This document shows, in pieces, positions 34,171 to 42,714 of a DNA stretch of 64,000 nucleotides. The position numbers were made by a program, and so were the translations under genes. The notes under the pieces are model-generated. The model was given only the letters and a program-made list of their open reading frames with translations. It did not search any database and had not been told where the DNA came from. The DNA lies in IMG/VR virus record IMGVR_UViG_3300007960_000015, positions 1-64,000 of that record; one strand, 5' to 3'. Origin of the DNA: a virus. Each line of letters begins with the position of its first letter. The first letter of the stretch is position 1.

Positions 34171-35036
34171 TAAAATTAGAAAATAAAGATCTTTGGCTTA
34201 CCTATTCATGGAGTAATAATAACCATGGAATATGTGGACATACCTATGAAGTTATTGATTATTGGTATATCTTAAAAGATAAAATGAATGTGGGTATTGT
34301 CTTATGTGAAGACATTGACTCAGATACATTATTTAAAGCTGTGAGGTGTAGATATAACTTTAATACTTTAGAGATATCGGAATTAGAAAACTCAGTTGTA
34401 TTTCATAATAGACCAAAGATACTTACTGGAGGCTCTAAAATATTATTTACAGATGGTGGTATTGTAAATATGAGTAATGTCACATTATTATATGATAAGA
34501 TATATTATATGGCTTGTGGTAATAAACAGGTAAAAGATAATAATAAAGATAATGTGTATATTCTACAAGATGATAGAGTATATGAGAGAGTTAAAAAGAA
34601 TGGAATACATTATGTTAAGAAGATTCTATTTGATAAGTTAAAGAAGCCAAGAGGGCAGTTAAATAATACTTTGGTTTATGGAACTAAGAATTGCAGACAT
34701 ATTGAAGATTATAGTGATTTACATCAATATGGCAATCTTTTAATTGTAACTAATAAAGAGAATAAACCTAAGGGATTGGTATCACTCCAGCCTCCAGTGC
34801 CTGATATATTCAGATTATTTAAGACATATGTGTATACACCAGTAGCTAGGAAATGGGATTGTTCTCCAAGATTTTTAGCAGAATGTGTATACTTCAATAA
34901 AGAAGTTATCTTTCATAATATAGATTATTGGGAAGAGGATCACGGATTAAGAGTTAGATGGGACGATATCCAAAATAATTTTGAGAGTTTATATCTTAAA
35001 GAAGATGATCCAATAATAGAGATTTTAAATGATTAG
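34158..35036 (+). CDS. Possible glycosyltransferase (GT-B-like)
   Basis: In this 292-residue protein the C-terminal part reads TYVYTPVARKWDCSPRFLAE, followed by CVYFNKEVIFHNIDYWEEDHGL. This resembles the region of phage and bacterial GT-B enzymes that selects the donor sugar. The N-terminal part starts TYSWSNNNHGICGHTYEVID and carries HNRPKILTGGSKILFTDGG. It overlaps both neighbours. It could add a sugar to host glycan or to a virion protein. Confidence 0.45.
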   Translation: MSAIVKLENKDLWLTYSWSNNNHGICGHTYEVIDYWYILKDKMNVGIVLCEDIDSDTLFKAVRCRYNFNTLEISELENSVVFHNRPKILTGGSKILFTDGGIVNMSNVTLLYDKIYYMACGNKQVKDNNKDNVYILQDDRVYERVKKNGIHYVKKILFDKLKKPRGQLNNTLVYGTKNCRHIEDYSDLHQYGNLLIVTNKENKPKGLVSLQPPVPDIFRLFKTYVYTPVARKWDCSPRFLAECVYFNKEVIFHNIDYWEEDHGLRVRWDDIQNNFESLYLKEDDPIIEILND

Positions 35037-35862
35037 CATTGAGATTATCGAAGGCTGTAATTTTAAGTGTTACTTTTGTGCGGCCAAAGATATTGACAAA
35101 TATAAGTTTATGGATATTGATGTCTTTAAGAAAGCTGTGCTTGAGGCGAGGGAACTAGGTATTAAGACAGTTGATATGATTCCTTCCAGAGGTGATCCAT
35201 TTCTTCATCCGCACATTTATGAGATGTTAGACTTCATAAATGAGCATATGGAAGAGATTTTAATATTTACTAATGCTACTCCTGTTAATGTAGCTAAGCT
35301 AAGTCAGTGTAATCTATCCCACACTATATTATCCATCTCTCTTTATGGAAAGACAACAGAAAAATTTATTGAGTTAACAAAGACAGATGAGAGAATGTTT
35401 AATAAATTTAATAAAAAGCTGAGGGAACTAGATGAGGCTGGTATAAAATATAACATAGAGAGAAGGGATGAGGACTATGAATTCGATACTCATGGAGTAG
35501 CAAAAAACGATTTTGATGCGTCTCAGAAGTGTAAATTTCATCATATACCGAAGATTCTTGTGGATGGTAGTGTAACATTCTGCCGTACTGCCTGGAGTAG
35601 TAATGGTCTTTCTATTGGTAATCTATCTAACAAAGACCTACATGATATGTTATCAGATCCTATAAGATATAAGTTTATGGACTCCCAAAGTATATGTGAA
35701 CATGCATGTGATTCATATGAGATTAATTGTAACACAAAGACAACATTCGCTGCTATAAAACTGATGAGTGAAAGCAGAGCTAGATACTTAAGTAGTCATG
35801 TTGATACTGAAATTAGATATAAGAAATTAGAAAATGAGACTATACAACGAACTGAGTCATAG
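35029..35862 (+). CDS. Radical SAM enzyme 3
   Basis: This 277-residue protein has C10-x3-C14-x2-C17 (EGCNFKCYFCAA). The GGE motif is replaced by SRGDPFLHP. The C-terminal region holds further cysteines (QKCKFHH; VDGSVTFCR; SICEHACDSYEINC) that could bind an auxiliary cluster, and a typical SPASM-type GNLSNKDLHDMLSD segment. Peptide or sugar chemistry is possible. It is coupled to the upstream glycosyltransferase-like gene and overlaps the next radical SAM gene by 29 bases. Confidence 0.8.
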   Translation: MISIEIIEGCNFKCYFCAAKDIDKYKFMDIDVFKKAVLEARELGIKTVDMIPSRGDPFLHPHIYEMLDFINEHMEEILIFTNATPVNVAKLSQCNLSHTILSISLYGKTTEKFIELTKTDERMFNKFNKKLRELDEAGIKYNIERRDEDYEFDTHGVAKNDFDASQKCKFHHIPKILVDGSVTFCRTAWSSNGLSIGNLSNKDLHDMLSDPIRYKFMDSQSICEHACDSYEINCNTKTTFAAIKLMSESRARYLSSHVDTEIRYKKLENETIQRTES

Positions 35863-36841
35863 AGAAATTGAAATAGATTATGATACTCCATATTGTAATC
35901 GTGGTAAATTAGATACAGGAACTCACTGTAACTATCGCTGTGGCTTTTGTTATTACTATAATCAGTTAGACCAGAAGACTCCCTTTAAGGAAGTTAAAAA
36001 AAGAATAGATCATTTGGTTGAATGTGGTATTGCTGAAGCAGATTTATCTGGTGGTGAGAGCTCTATACATGCAGACTGGTTTAATATCCTGGATTACTGT
36101 AAAGAAAAAGGATTGAAAGTTTCTTGTCTCTCAAATGGATCAATGTTTTCTAAGTATGAATTTTTAGAGAAATCAAAGCAGCATGGATTAGATGAGATAC
36201 TTTTTTCTTTACATGGCTTTGATGAAGAAAGTCATAATAAATTAGTTGGTGTTAAGGCCGGCTTCAGAAAGATAACTCAATCAATAGTGTTTGCAAATCA
36301 GTTAGGTATTAAGGTAAGACTTAATTGTACTGTAACAAAAGACAATTATAAGGAACTAGATAACAAGTTTGTTGATCTTGTCCATCAGTTTGATGTAGCA
36401 CAAGTTAATTTTCTAACTCTAAACTATTGGGACGATGCAAATGCACAGGATGCATTCCCATATAAGGAAGCAACAGAGTCAATAAAAAGAGCTATTGATA
36501 AGTTAGAAGTACCAGACAAAAGAGTACGTTATACTCCCTTCTGCTATCTTAAGGGTTACGAAAAACACCTCTTCGGGTATTATCAACATATCTATGACCT
36601 CTCTGATTGGAATATCGCTACCTATGGACATACTATTGATCCGAGAGAGTATGTCGGTAACGAGTTAAAGCATTTATATTTAGCTGCTGAGAGGCAGAGA
36701 AACGCAACTTATAAGAAAAATAAAGAGTGCCTGGATTGTAAACATTATTATATCTGTGATGGATATGAAAAGAAACATGGTGAACTGGAAGTGTTTCCAG
36801 AGCCTGGGGAAAAGATTAAGAAGGTAACACATTACTTATGA
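35834..36841 (+). CDS. Radical SAM enzyme 4
   Basis: This 335-residue protein has C32-x3-C36-x2-C39 (THCNYRCGFCYYYN) and LSGGESSIH in the GGE position. SLHGFDEESHNKLVGV and the NCTVTK strand are typical of MoaA/SPASM-like barrels. Near the end ECLDCKHYYICDGYE gives three cysteines for a possible extra cluster. The N-terminal 30 residues before the cluster motif are longer than in the neighbouring copies. It is followed by an SDR reductase with an ATGA overlap. Confidence 0.8.
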   Translation: MRLYNELSHREIEIDYDTPYCNRGKLDTGTHCNYRCGFCYYYNQLDQKTPFKEVKKRIDHLVECGIAEADLSGGESSIHADWFNILDYCKEKGLKVSCLSNGSMFSKYEFLEKSKQHGLDEILFSLHGFDEESHNKLVGVKAGFRKITQSIVFANQLGIKVRLNCTVTKDNYKELDNKFVDLVHQFDVAQVNFLTLNYWDDANAQDAFPYKEATESIKRAIDKLEVPDKRVRYTPFCYLKGYEKHLFGYYQHIYDLSDWNIATYGHTIDPREYVGNELKHLYLAAERQRNATYKKNKECLDCKHYYICDGYEKKHGELEVFPEPGEKIKKVTHYL

Positions 36842-37479
36842 ATATTCTAGTTATTGGTGGTGGCGAATATGGAAAGTTCGGCAACGACTTTGTAATAAAG
36901 GCAAGAGAAGATGGACATAGAGTCCTTGTCTTATCTCATAGAAGAAGAGCAGATGATCCAGATCAGGTTATTGCTAACTTCACATCAACAAATGATATTA
37001 TAGAGAAGGTAAATTTTTTATGTAAATTAGTTGACCAAATCGATATTATGTTGTATAATACATCTGCCGATGGGGAGCCCAGGGTGCCTATAGCCTATAC
37101 GAGTGGTGGTGTTATTAATGAGAGTCTTTATCTGTTTAACTTCAGACTTCATGCTGTTATTCCTCATGTAATTGCTAATACTGTAATGGAATATATGAGG
37201 GGCGGAAAGATGATCTTTATTACTACCGACATGATTCATGATAGAGAAAGAAGTAAGTATCTTGAGAATGTTGGTTATTGTGGCGGTAAGGCATTCCAGC
37301 ATCAGTTAATGTTAGCGTTAGCTGAATATAATGATAGGAACTTAACTGTATCTTCTATCTCTCCTTTCTTTGATTATAATAATAAAGAGTGTTATAAGTC
37401 AGTATTTGATGCCGCATACAATTATATTTTTGATCATGGAGAAGAGATGAATGGAAAGATATTCGAGTGTTTTGATTAA
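36838..37479 (+). CDS. Short-chain dehydrogenase/reductase (SDR)
   Basis: This 213-residue protein has a Rossmann start (MNILVIGGGEYGKFGNDFV). KMIFITTD is the serine-bearing strand position. The catalytic Y-x3-K is Y147-CGG-K151. It is slightly shorter than the usual 240-250. It would reduce or oxidise a keto or hydroxyl group with NAD(P), probably on a sugar given the context. It lies between radical SAM genes. Confidence 0.7.
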   Translation: MNILVIGGGEYGKFGNDFVIKAREDGHRVLVLSHRRRADDPDQVIANFTSTNDIIEKVNFLCKLVDQIDIMLYNTSADGEPRVPIAYTSGGVINESLYLFNFRLHAVIPHVIANTVMEYMRGGKMIFITTDMIHDRERSKYLENVGYCGGKAFQHQLMLALAEYNDRNLTVSSISPFFDYNNKECYKSVFDAAYNYIFDHGEEMNGKIFECFD

Positions 37480-38114
37480 TGCATGATGATTACTACCTTG
37501 GTGGATATGATGATGAAGGAACATACACCTTATATGTTACCTATAAGTGTAACTGGAGATGTGACTATTGCTCAGAAGATACATGGAATAGACCGAGGGT
37601 TAATAACCTGCAGGAGAAACTTGACGCCATTGTAGAAGGATCGGATGTATCAATTACTGGTGGAGAGCCAGGTATCCTTCCTAAGGATATAATGGAAGAT
37701 GTCATTAGGCAACTGAAAGAAAAGAAATGTATAATAAATGTCAATACAAATGGAACATTTTTTAAGAGGTTTAAGTATCTTGATGAACAGGTAGATAGTT
37801 ATCTCTATCATTGTTCAGAGCAATTAGAGGATGAAGAGATTATTATCCCTGACATTGATCAGAATAAGATACAATACATGTTAGTCATTACAGATGACAA
37901 TATGGATAGGTTAGAATATTATGTAAGTAAGTATCCTAATATAAACTTTTTAGTGTTTGGAGCTGATAATGTTATTGGTAAAGGACTATCAAGGAAGAAT
38001 GGTTTTGAGATATCAAGAAAGTACAGGGGAAGGATAGATGATGATTCACATATACATTTGATTACAACCTGCTGGGAAGTAAATCAGATGAGGAATCTAA
38101 GAGCATTACGATGA
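37479..38114 (+). CDS. Mini radical SAM protein 5 (tandem family A, copy 1)
   Basis: This 211-residue protein has C24-x3-C28-x2-C31 (YKCNWRCDYCSEDTWNRP) and SITGGEPG. It is homologous to the next two genes: all have C-x-W-x-C-x-Y-C, a D-x-x-N-x-P motif, TGGEPG/SGGEPG, NGLF/NGTF-x-K-R/KF and a Y/YHC(S/V)E motif. The length is short for a radical SAM barrel and there is no SPASM domain. The substrate is unknown. This copy has a longer N-terminus than the other two. Confidence 0.8.
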   Translation: MHDDYYLGGYDDEGTYTLYVTYKCNWRCDYCSEDTWNRPRVNNLQEKLDAIVEGSDVSITGGEPGILPKDIMEDVIRQLKEKKCIINVNTNGTFFKRFKYLDEQVDSYLYHCSEQLEDEEIIIPDIDQNKIQYMLVITDDNMDRLEYYVSKYPNINFLVFGADNVIGKGLSRKNGFEISRKYRGRIDDDSHIHLITTCWEVNQMRNLRALR

Positions 38115-38683
38115 AGGAAGTAGAATTATCATTAACTAATAAGTGTCAATGGCACTGTGATTATTGTGTAGCTGATATACATAATCAACCTCTTCGTAAA
38201 TATAAAGATGTATTAGAAGATGCGAGGAATATATTACCTAAAACAGAAGTAACTTTTTCTGGTGGTGAGCCTGGCCTTCTTAAAAGAGAACAGATTAAGG
38301 AGTTAATTTCTATACTGGAAGAAAAAAACTGTCCGATAGATCTATTAACTAACGGACTTTTCATAAAGAGATTTCCTGATTTATTAAAACATTTTGGAAA
38401 GGTTCATTATCATTGTGTAGAATATATCGGAGATGACATTGAATTTCCTAATAGAGATGATGTAATATATTGTGTTGTGGTTGAAGATAAGAACTTATTA
38501 GACGGAAGTTTAATTAAGATGATTAATAGATATCCTCATATTAAATTTTTAACTTTATTTGACGTAAGGAACCAACACAAGATTAATCTTAATAATATGA
38601 AGAAGTTTGTTAATGAATATAAAGATAAGATACATCCTACGGCTTTAGATGAATTCATTACTGTAGTGAGTAGGTGGCATTGA
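38111..38683 (+). CDS. Mini radical SAM protein 6 (tandem family A, copy 2)
   Basis: This 190-residue protein has C12-x3-C16-x2-C19 (NKCQWHCDYCVADIHNQP), FSGGEPGLLKREQIKEL, NGLFIKRFPDL and VHYHCVEY. It starts within the ATGA overlap of copy 1 and ends in a TGATG overlap with copy 3. No auxiliary-cluster cysteines. It is the most compact of the ten and barely long enough for a partial barrel, so dimerisation or partner subunits are plausible. Confidence 0.8.
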   Translation: MKEVELSLTNKCQWHCDYCVADIHNQPLRKYKDVLEDARNILPKTEVTFSGGEPGLLKREQIKELISILEEKNCPIDLLTNGLFIKRFPDLLKHFGKVHYHCVEYIGDDIEFPNRDDVIYCVVVEDKNLLDGSLIKMINRYPHIKFLTLFDVRNQHKINLNNMKKFVNEYKDKIHPTALDEFITVVSRWH

Positions 38684-39288
38684 TGGCTATACAAGCGAAA
38701 GAAAAAGAAATTGAATTAGTTATTACTTGGACTTGTCAATGGCATTGTGAATATTGTTGTGTAGATACTCATAACAGGCCTAAATTATCTTTTGATGAAG
38801 TTAAAAAGAAATTAGATAAAATTATACCCGGATATAATGTGACATTATCTGGCGGTGAACCTGGTGCTCTAAAAAGAGAGCAATTAGAATTTTTATTAGA
38901 TGAGCTTGAGAAGAGAGGATGTGAACCTTCTATCAATACTAATGGTTTATTCTTAAAGAAGTATCCAGATCTTATTGATAGATTCGCCACGATATTGTAT
39001 CATTGTAGTGAAGATATTAATTTGGATGATCCATTGTTAATAGGTGATTATGAATATCTATTAATAGTAACCGATAATAACTTTGAAAGGCTAGGACCAT
39101 TTTTAGACAAGTATCCGGATATACAATTTAATTTAGTAGCTGCTACCAATCCGAAGGGAATATACGGTGTTACTTTATCTATTGAAAACAAACATAAAAT
39201 GTTAAAACTATACCATAATAGAATGACTAAAGAATCTATTAAGAGAGTATTTAAAGAGAAAGATTTTGATGCAATCACCTATCTATAA
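38683..39288 (+). CDS. Mini radical SAM protein 7 (tandem family A, copy 3)
   Basis: I start it at ATG 38683, which overlaps the previous stop (TGATG), rather than at the in-frame GTG at 38674. In 201 residues it has C18-x3-C22-x2-C25 (WTCQWHCEYCCVDTHNRP), LSGGEPGALKREQLEFLLDE, NGLFLKKYPDL and LYHCSED. An extra Cys26 follows the cluster motif. It is closest to copy 2. The 3' end overlaps the next radical SAM gene by 20 bases. Confidence 0.8.
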   Translation: MAIQAKEKEIELVITWTCQWHCEYCCVDTHNRPKLSFDEVKKKLDKIIPGYNVTLSGGEPGALKREQLEFLLDELEKRGCEPSINTNGLFLKKYPDLIDRFATILYHCSEDINLDDPLLIGDYEYLLIVTDNNFERLGPFLDKYPDIQFNLVAATNPKGIYGVTLSIENKHKMLKLYHNRMTKESIKRVFKEKDFDAITYL

Positions 39289-40153
39289 AGAACAAAATAA
39301 AGAAGACATAATCAGGATTGAATTAGAATTAACTTCTCTTTGCAATCTTAAATGTCCCTTATGTGTAAGAGAAACATTTCCGGTTGCCAAATATGATACA
39401 AGAGGGTATAATAGTATTATTGAGCAATTAAATGAGTATTCGAATCTTAAATTTGTAACTATAGCCGGTGCGATAAGTGAACCTACTAGTCATCCCGATC
39501 TATTTAAAATAATACAGTATCTTAATGATAGAGATATTGAAATTTCATTATACATTAACGGTGATACTAAAACAGATTTATATTACTCTAAATTAGGATT
39601 AATATTTAGGGGATGTAAGGGCCATGTCTATTTCACTATTGCTGGATCAACACAAGAACTCCATGAGAGATATAGAGTAGGATCAGATAGACAAAGGGTA
39701 TTAAGGCGTTTAGATTTAGTTAACAAATATTCTGGTAATAAAGGCATATTAACGTGGTTGGTATTTAATTATAATCAGGAGGATTTTGAACAGAACTATC
39801 AATATTATAAAGACAGATATAATACTGAGTTCTTTCATACTCTTCCTTTCCAAGAACATTTTAATTGGGATATAGATATACACCTACCTAAAAAAGAACA
39901 TGAATTGTATATAACTCAGATTAATAGAAATGTATATCCAACAACTTGCGTATCTAATCAAAATAACTTTGTACAGATATTACATGATGGGGAGGTAACT
40001 CCCTGTTCTTTATATAGACTCCATGGTGAAAAACATTGTTGGGAGTGCCATAAAGAAAACCTGGATATGTTAAGAAAGAATAAGATTTATAATATAGCAG
40101 AGAGTGAAACTGAGACCTCTGAAATACCATTAAGGTTGTATTATGATTGTTAG
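39269..40153 (+). CDS. Radical SAM enzyme 8 (tandem family B, copy 1)
   Basis: The start is ATG 39269. In 294 residues it has C25-x3-C29-x2-C32 (SLCNLKCPLCVRE). The GGE position reads AGAISEPTSHPD, shared in form by copies 2 and 3. It also shares NGDTKT and FTIAGSTQELHERYRVGS with them. C-terminal cysteines (TTCVSNQ; GEVTPCSLYR; HCWECH) suggest an auxiliary cluster of SPASM or twitch type. Substrate unknown. It overlaps copy 2 by 11 bases. Confidence 0.8.
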   Translation: MQSPIYKEQNKEDIIRIELELTSLCNLKCPLCVRETFPVAKYDTRGYNSIIEQLNEYSNLKFVTIAGAISEPTSHPDLFKIIQYLNDRDIEISLYINGDTKTDLYYSKLGLIFRGCKGHVYFTIAGSTQELHERYRVGSDRQRVLRRLDLVNKYSGNKGILTWLVFNYNQEDFEQNYQYYKDRYNTEFFHTLPFQEHFNWDIDIHLPKKEHELYITQINRNVYPTTCVSNQNNFVQILHDGEVTPCSLYRLHGEKHCWECHKENLDMLRKNKIYNIAESETETSEIPLRLYYDC

Positions 40154-41054
40154 TAAAGCGGATATTGAAGAAATAGAAATGGATTTGGTGGGGATGTGTA
40201 ATCTATCGTGTCCTCTGTGTACTAGAAATTATGTTCATGCAGAACATATGCTATCTAAAAATGTACGCCATATTGATGAGATAATTAAACAATTAGATCA
40301 ATATCCCAACTTACAAAGGTTCTTTGTTGCTGGCGCTGTATCTGAACCTACTATGTACAAATACTTCGATGAATTTATTGATTATTTAAATAGCAGAGAC
40401 ATATATTATGAAATATTCACTAATGGTAATACAAGAAGTGAAGATTGGTGGTATCAATTAGGACAGAAGGTTCCTTCAAAATGTTTTACAGCATTTACTA
40501 TATGTGGAAGCAATCAAGAAATGCATGAGAAATATAGAGTAGGTTCTTCATTAGATGAAATCCTAAGGCATGCCAGGGCTTATAGAAAGGCCGGAAAGAA
40601 TAATGATATGATACAAACTATTAGATTTGATTATAATAAAGAAGATTTAGAGTCATCTCAAATGAAAGAACTTATTGATGAGTTCTCTCTTCATCTTCCT
40701 GTTGATACTGAAGGAATAAGAAGGCGTAATGAATATCAAGAAGATGTAGCAGATGGTGTACAGCCCATTGAGATTAGAGATCAACTTATTAAACAATTAT
40801 TTGCGAGAAGACCTAAACCAGATGATGGAAAGGAATATACTATACAATGTAACTCCATAAAGAATAAAAAAATATACATTAATCAATATGGACAGGTAGC
40901 TGCTTGTTATATCCACGCAGAGAATGAACAGGATTATTTTGACGATGTAATGGATTATGGTGATATTTTAGAATTTAAATACCCGGATTGTTTTGTATGT
41001 GAAAAACAAACGAGAACATTTATTGAAAAAATGGGATTAGAATTTATATGTTAA
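40143..41054 (+). CDS. Radical SAM enzyme 9 (tandem family B, copy 2)
   Basis: This 303-residue protein has C19-x3-C23-x2-C26 (GMCNLSCPLCTRN), AGAVSEPTMYKYFDE, NGNTRSEDWW and FTICGSNQEMHEKYRVGSS. The C-terminal part has IQCNSIKNKKIYINQYGQVA, then ACYIH and DCFVCEKQ, the auxiliary-cluster pattern. It contains an extra segment at about residues 190-235 compared with copy 1. It is packed by overlaps with both neighbours. Confidence 0.8.
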   Translation: MIVSKADIEEIEMDLVGMCNLSCPLCTRNYVHAEHMLSKNVRHIDEIIKQLDQYPNLQRFFVAGAVSEPTMYKYFDEFIDYLNSRDIYYEIFTNGNTRSEDWWYQLGQKVPSKCFTAFTICGSNQEMHEKYRVGSSLDEILRHARAYRKAGKNNDMIQTIRFDYNKEDLESSQMKELIDEFSLHLPVDTEGIRRRNEYQEDVADGVQPIEIRDQLIKQLFARRPKPDDGKEYTIQCNSIKNKKIYINQYGQVAACYIHAENEQDYFDDVMDYGDILEFKYPDCFVCEKQTRTFIEKMGLEFIC

Positions 41055-41926
41055 TTGAAGAAATTGAAATTGAATTAACCTCTATATGTAATGCGAAATG
41101 CCAATTGTGTTATAGGAATTATAAAAGTTATAAGCCCACTAAAATCATTAGACCTATTGATGATGTTATATCTCAATTGGATAGTTATAAGTCACTTAAA
41201 CGCATTAAATTAGTAGGAGTAGAATCGGAGCCTACTATCCATCCTGAGTTTCTTAAATTGATTACTTGGCTAAAATCAGAGGATATTCATATTGAAATAT
41301 GTACTAACGGCGATACTAAAACACCTGCCTTTTGGAGAAAATTGGGTATACTATTAGATAAGGACGATGAAGTTTATTTTACTATATGTGGAAGTACTCA
41401 AGAGCTACATCAAAGATATAGAAGAAATACCAGATTAGATAAAATACTTAGGAATGCGGCTGCTATGAGGGAAGCAGGAAAGCCGACCGATTATGCACAA
41501 TGTATTAGATTCTCATATAATGACGAGGACTTTAATAGTAAGAAATTTCAGGATATGGTATCTGTATTCTCCAACGTCTATTGGACTGAAACCTATCTCC
41601 ATAAAGATTTAAATAATTATGTTGATATTGAAGGGATGGAATATTTAACCCCACCTATACAAAAGCAAGATAGTTATTATAAGGTAGAATTATTAGCTGA
41701 TGCTTTATATAAAGCAGATGGATTTAAAGAGACATTATGTATGGCTGAAGAAAGTAAGTCGATTCAGATAGATGTTCATGGTAATCTATATCCGTGTTAT
41801 CTTCATAAAGAAGCTGATATTCCGTGGACGGGTGAGTATGGAAGTGGAGAGATTGAAACATGCAAGTTTTGTATTAAAGGCGTTAGACAATTATGTCATG
41901 ATAAACAATTGGAGTATGTAATATGA
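41048..41926 (+). CDS. Radical SAM enzyme 10 (tandem family B, copy 3)
   Basis: This 292-residue protein has C14-x3-C18-x2-C21 (SICNAKCQLCYRNYK), VGVESEPTIHPEFL, NGDTKTPAFWRKLG and FTICGSTQELHQRYRRNT. C-terminal ETLCMAEESKSIQIDVHGNL, PCYLH and CKFCIKG carry the cysteines of a likely auxiliary cluster. It is clearly descended from the same ancestor as copies 1 and 2. It is followed, in an ATGA overlap, by a nucleotide-sugar dehydratase. Confidence 0.8.
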   Translation: MLIEEIEIELTSICNAKCQLCYRNYKSYKPTKIIRPIDDVISQLDSYKSLKRIKLVGVESEPTIHPEFLKLITWLKSEDIHIEICTNGDTKTPAFWRKLGILLDKDDEVYFTICGSTQELHQRYRRNTRLDKILRNAAAMREAGKPTDYAQCIRFSYNDEDFNSKKFQDMVSVFSNVYWTETYLHKDLNNYVDIEGMEYLTPPIQKQDSYYKVELLADALYKADGFKETLCMAEESKSIQIDVHGNLYPCYLHKEADIPWTGEYGSGEIETCKFCIKGVRQLCHDKQLEYVI

Positions 41927-42714
41927 AAAATATATTAATTACTGGGGGCGGAGGAACTATAGGTGCTGGCTTAGTTAAAAGTTTATATGAAAGATATAAT
42001 GTAATAGCACAAGATATTTCTGAATATAATTTATATAAGTTAAAGCGCGAAATACCCTCGTTAAAGATATCTTGTGGTGATTTAAAAAATAGAAATTATG
42101 TGCGTCGTCTATTTGATAATAATGAGATAGATACCGTATTCCATTGCGCTGCCTATAAACATGTGGATTTACAAGAAGAGGATTTTCAAACGACCTGGGA
42201 TAATAATGTTAAGCCTGTTATTAATATTCTTAATCATGAGTTTGATACATTCGTTTTATTATCTACAGATAAGGCGGTGGACGCTGTGAATAATATGGGG
42301 AAGACAAAGAGAAAATGCGAAACCTTAACAAAATCATCTGATAATCAGAAGAATAGAAAAATCGTAAGGTTTGGTAATGTATATGGATCTTCAGGATCAT
42401 TTATTGAGACTATGAATTGGCAAATAGAAAATAATATGCCGGTTACCATTACTGATGTGGACATGTCAAGATATTTTCTTACATTAGATGAGGCTGTAGA
42501 AATGTTAGAAAAGGTGGTTGAAATCGATGAGGGAAATGGGACATATATATTAGACATGGGAGAAGAGGTTAAGATTATTGACCTTGTGCCACCTTTGCAT
42601 CCTATTGATATTATCGGAATAAGACCTGGTGAAAAGATTAAAGAAGTATTGTATTCCGGAAACCAGGAATTAATTGATACAAGTGATGAGAAAATTAAAA
42701 AAATATTATGGTAA
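41923..42714 (+). CDS. FlaA1/CapD-like nucleotide-sugar 4,6-dehydratase
   Basis: This 263-residue SDR has the NAD motif TGGGGTIGAG (residues 7-16), HCAAYKHVDLQE, LLSTDKAVDAVNNMGKTK and RFGNVYGSSGS. In place of the usual catalytic tyrosine it has M125-x3-K129, as in the CapD/FlaA1 branch of UDP-GlcNAc 4,6-dehydratases. These make 4-keto-6-deoxy nucleotide sugars, the entry step to amino sugars of capsules and O-antigens. The C-terminus keeps GIRPGEKIKEVLYS. It stands next to an aminotransferase, the logical next step. Confidence 0.85.
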   Translation: MKNILITGGGGTIGAGLVKSLYERYNVIAQDISEYNLYKLKREIPSLKISCGDLKNRNYVRRLFDNNEIDTVFHCAAYKHVDLQEEDFQTTWDNNVKPVINILNHEFDTFVLLSTDKAVDAVNNMGKTKRKCETLTKSSDNQKNRKIVRFGNVYGSSGSFIETMNWQIENNMPVTITDVDMSRYFLTLDEAVEMLEKVVEIDEGNGTYILDMGEEVKIIDLVPPLHPIDIIGIRPGEKIKEVLYSGNQELIDTSDEKIKKILW

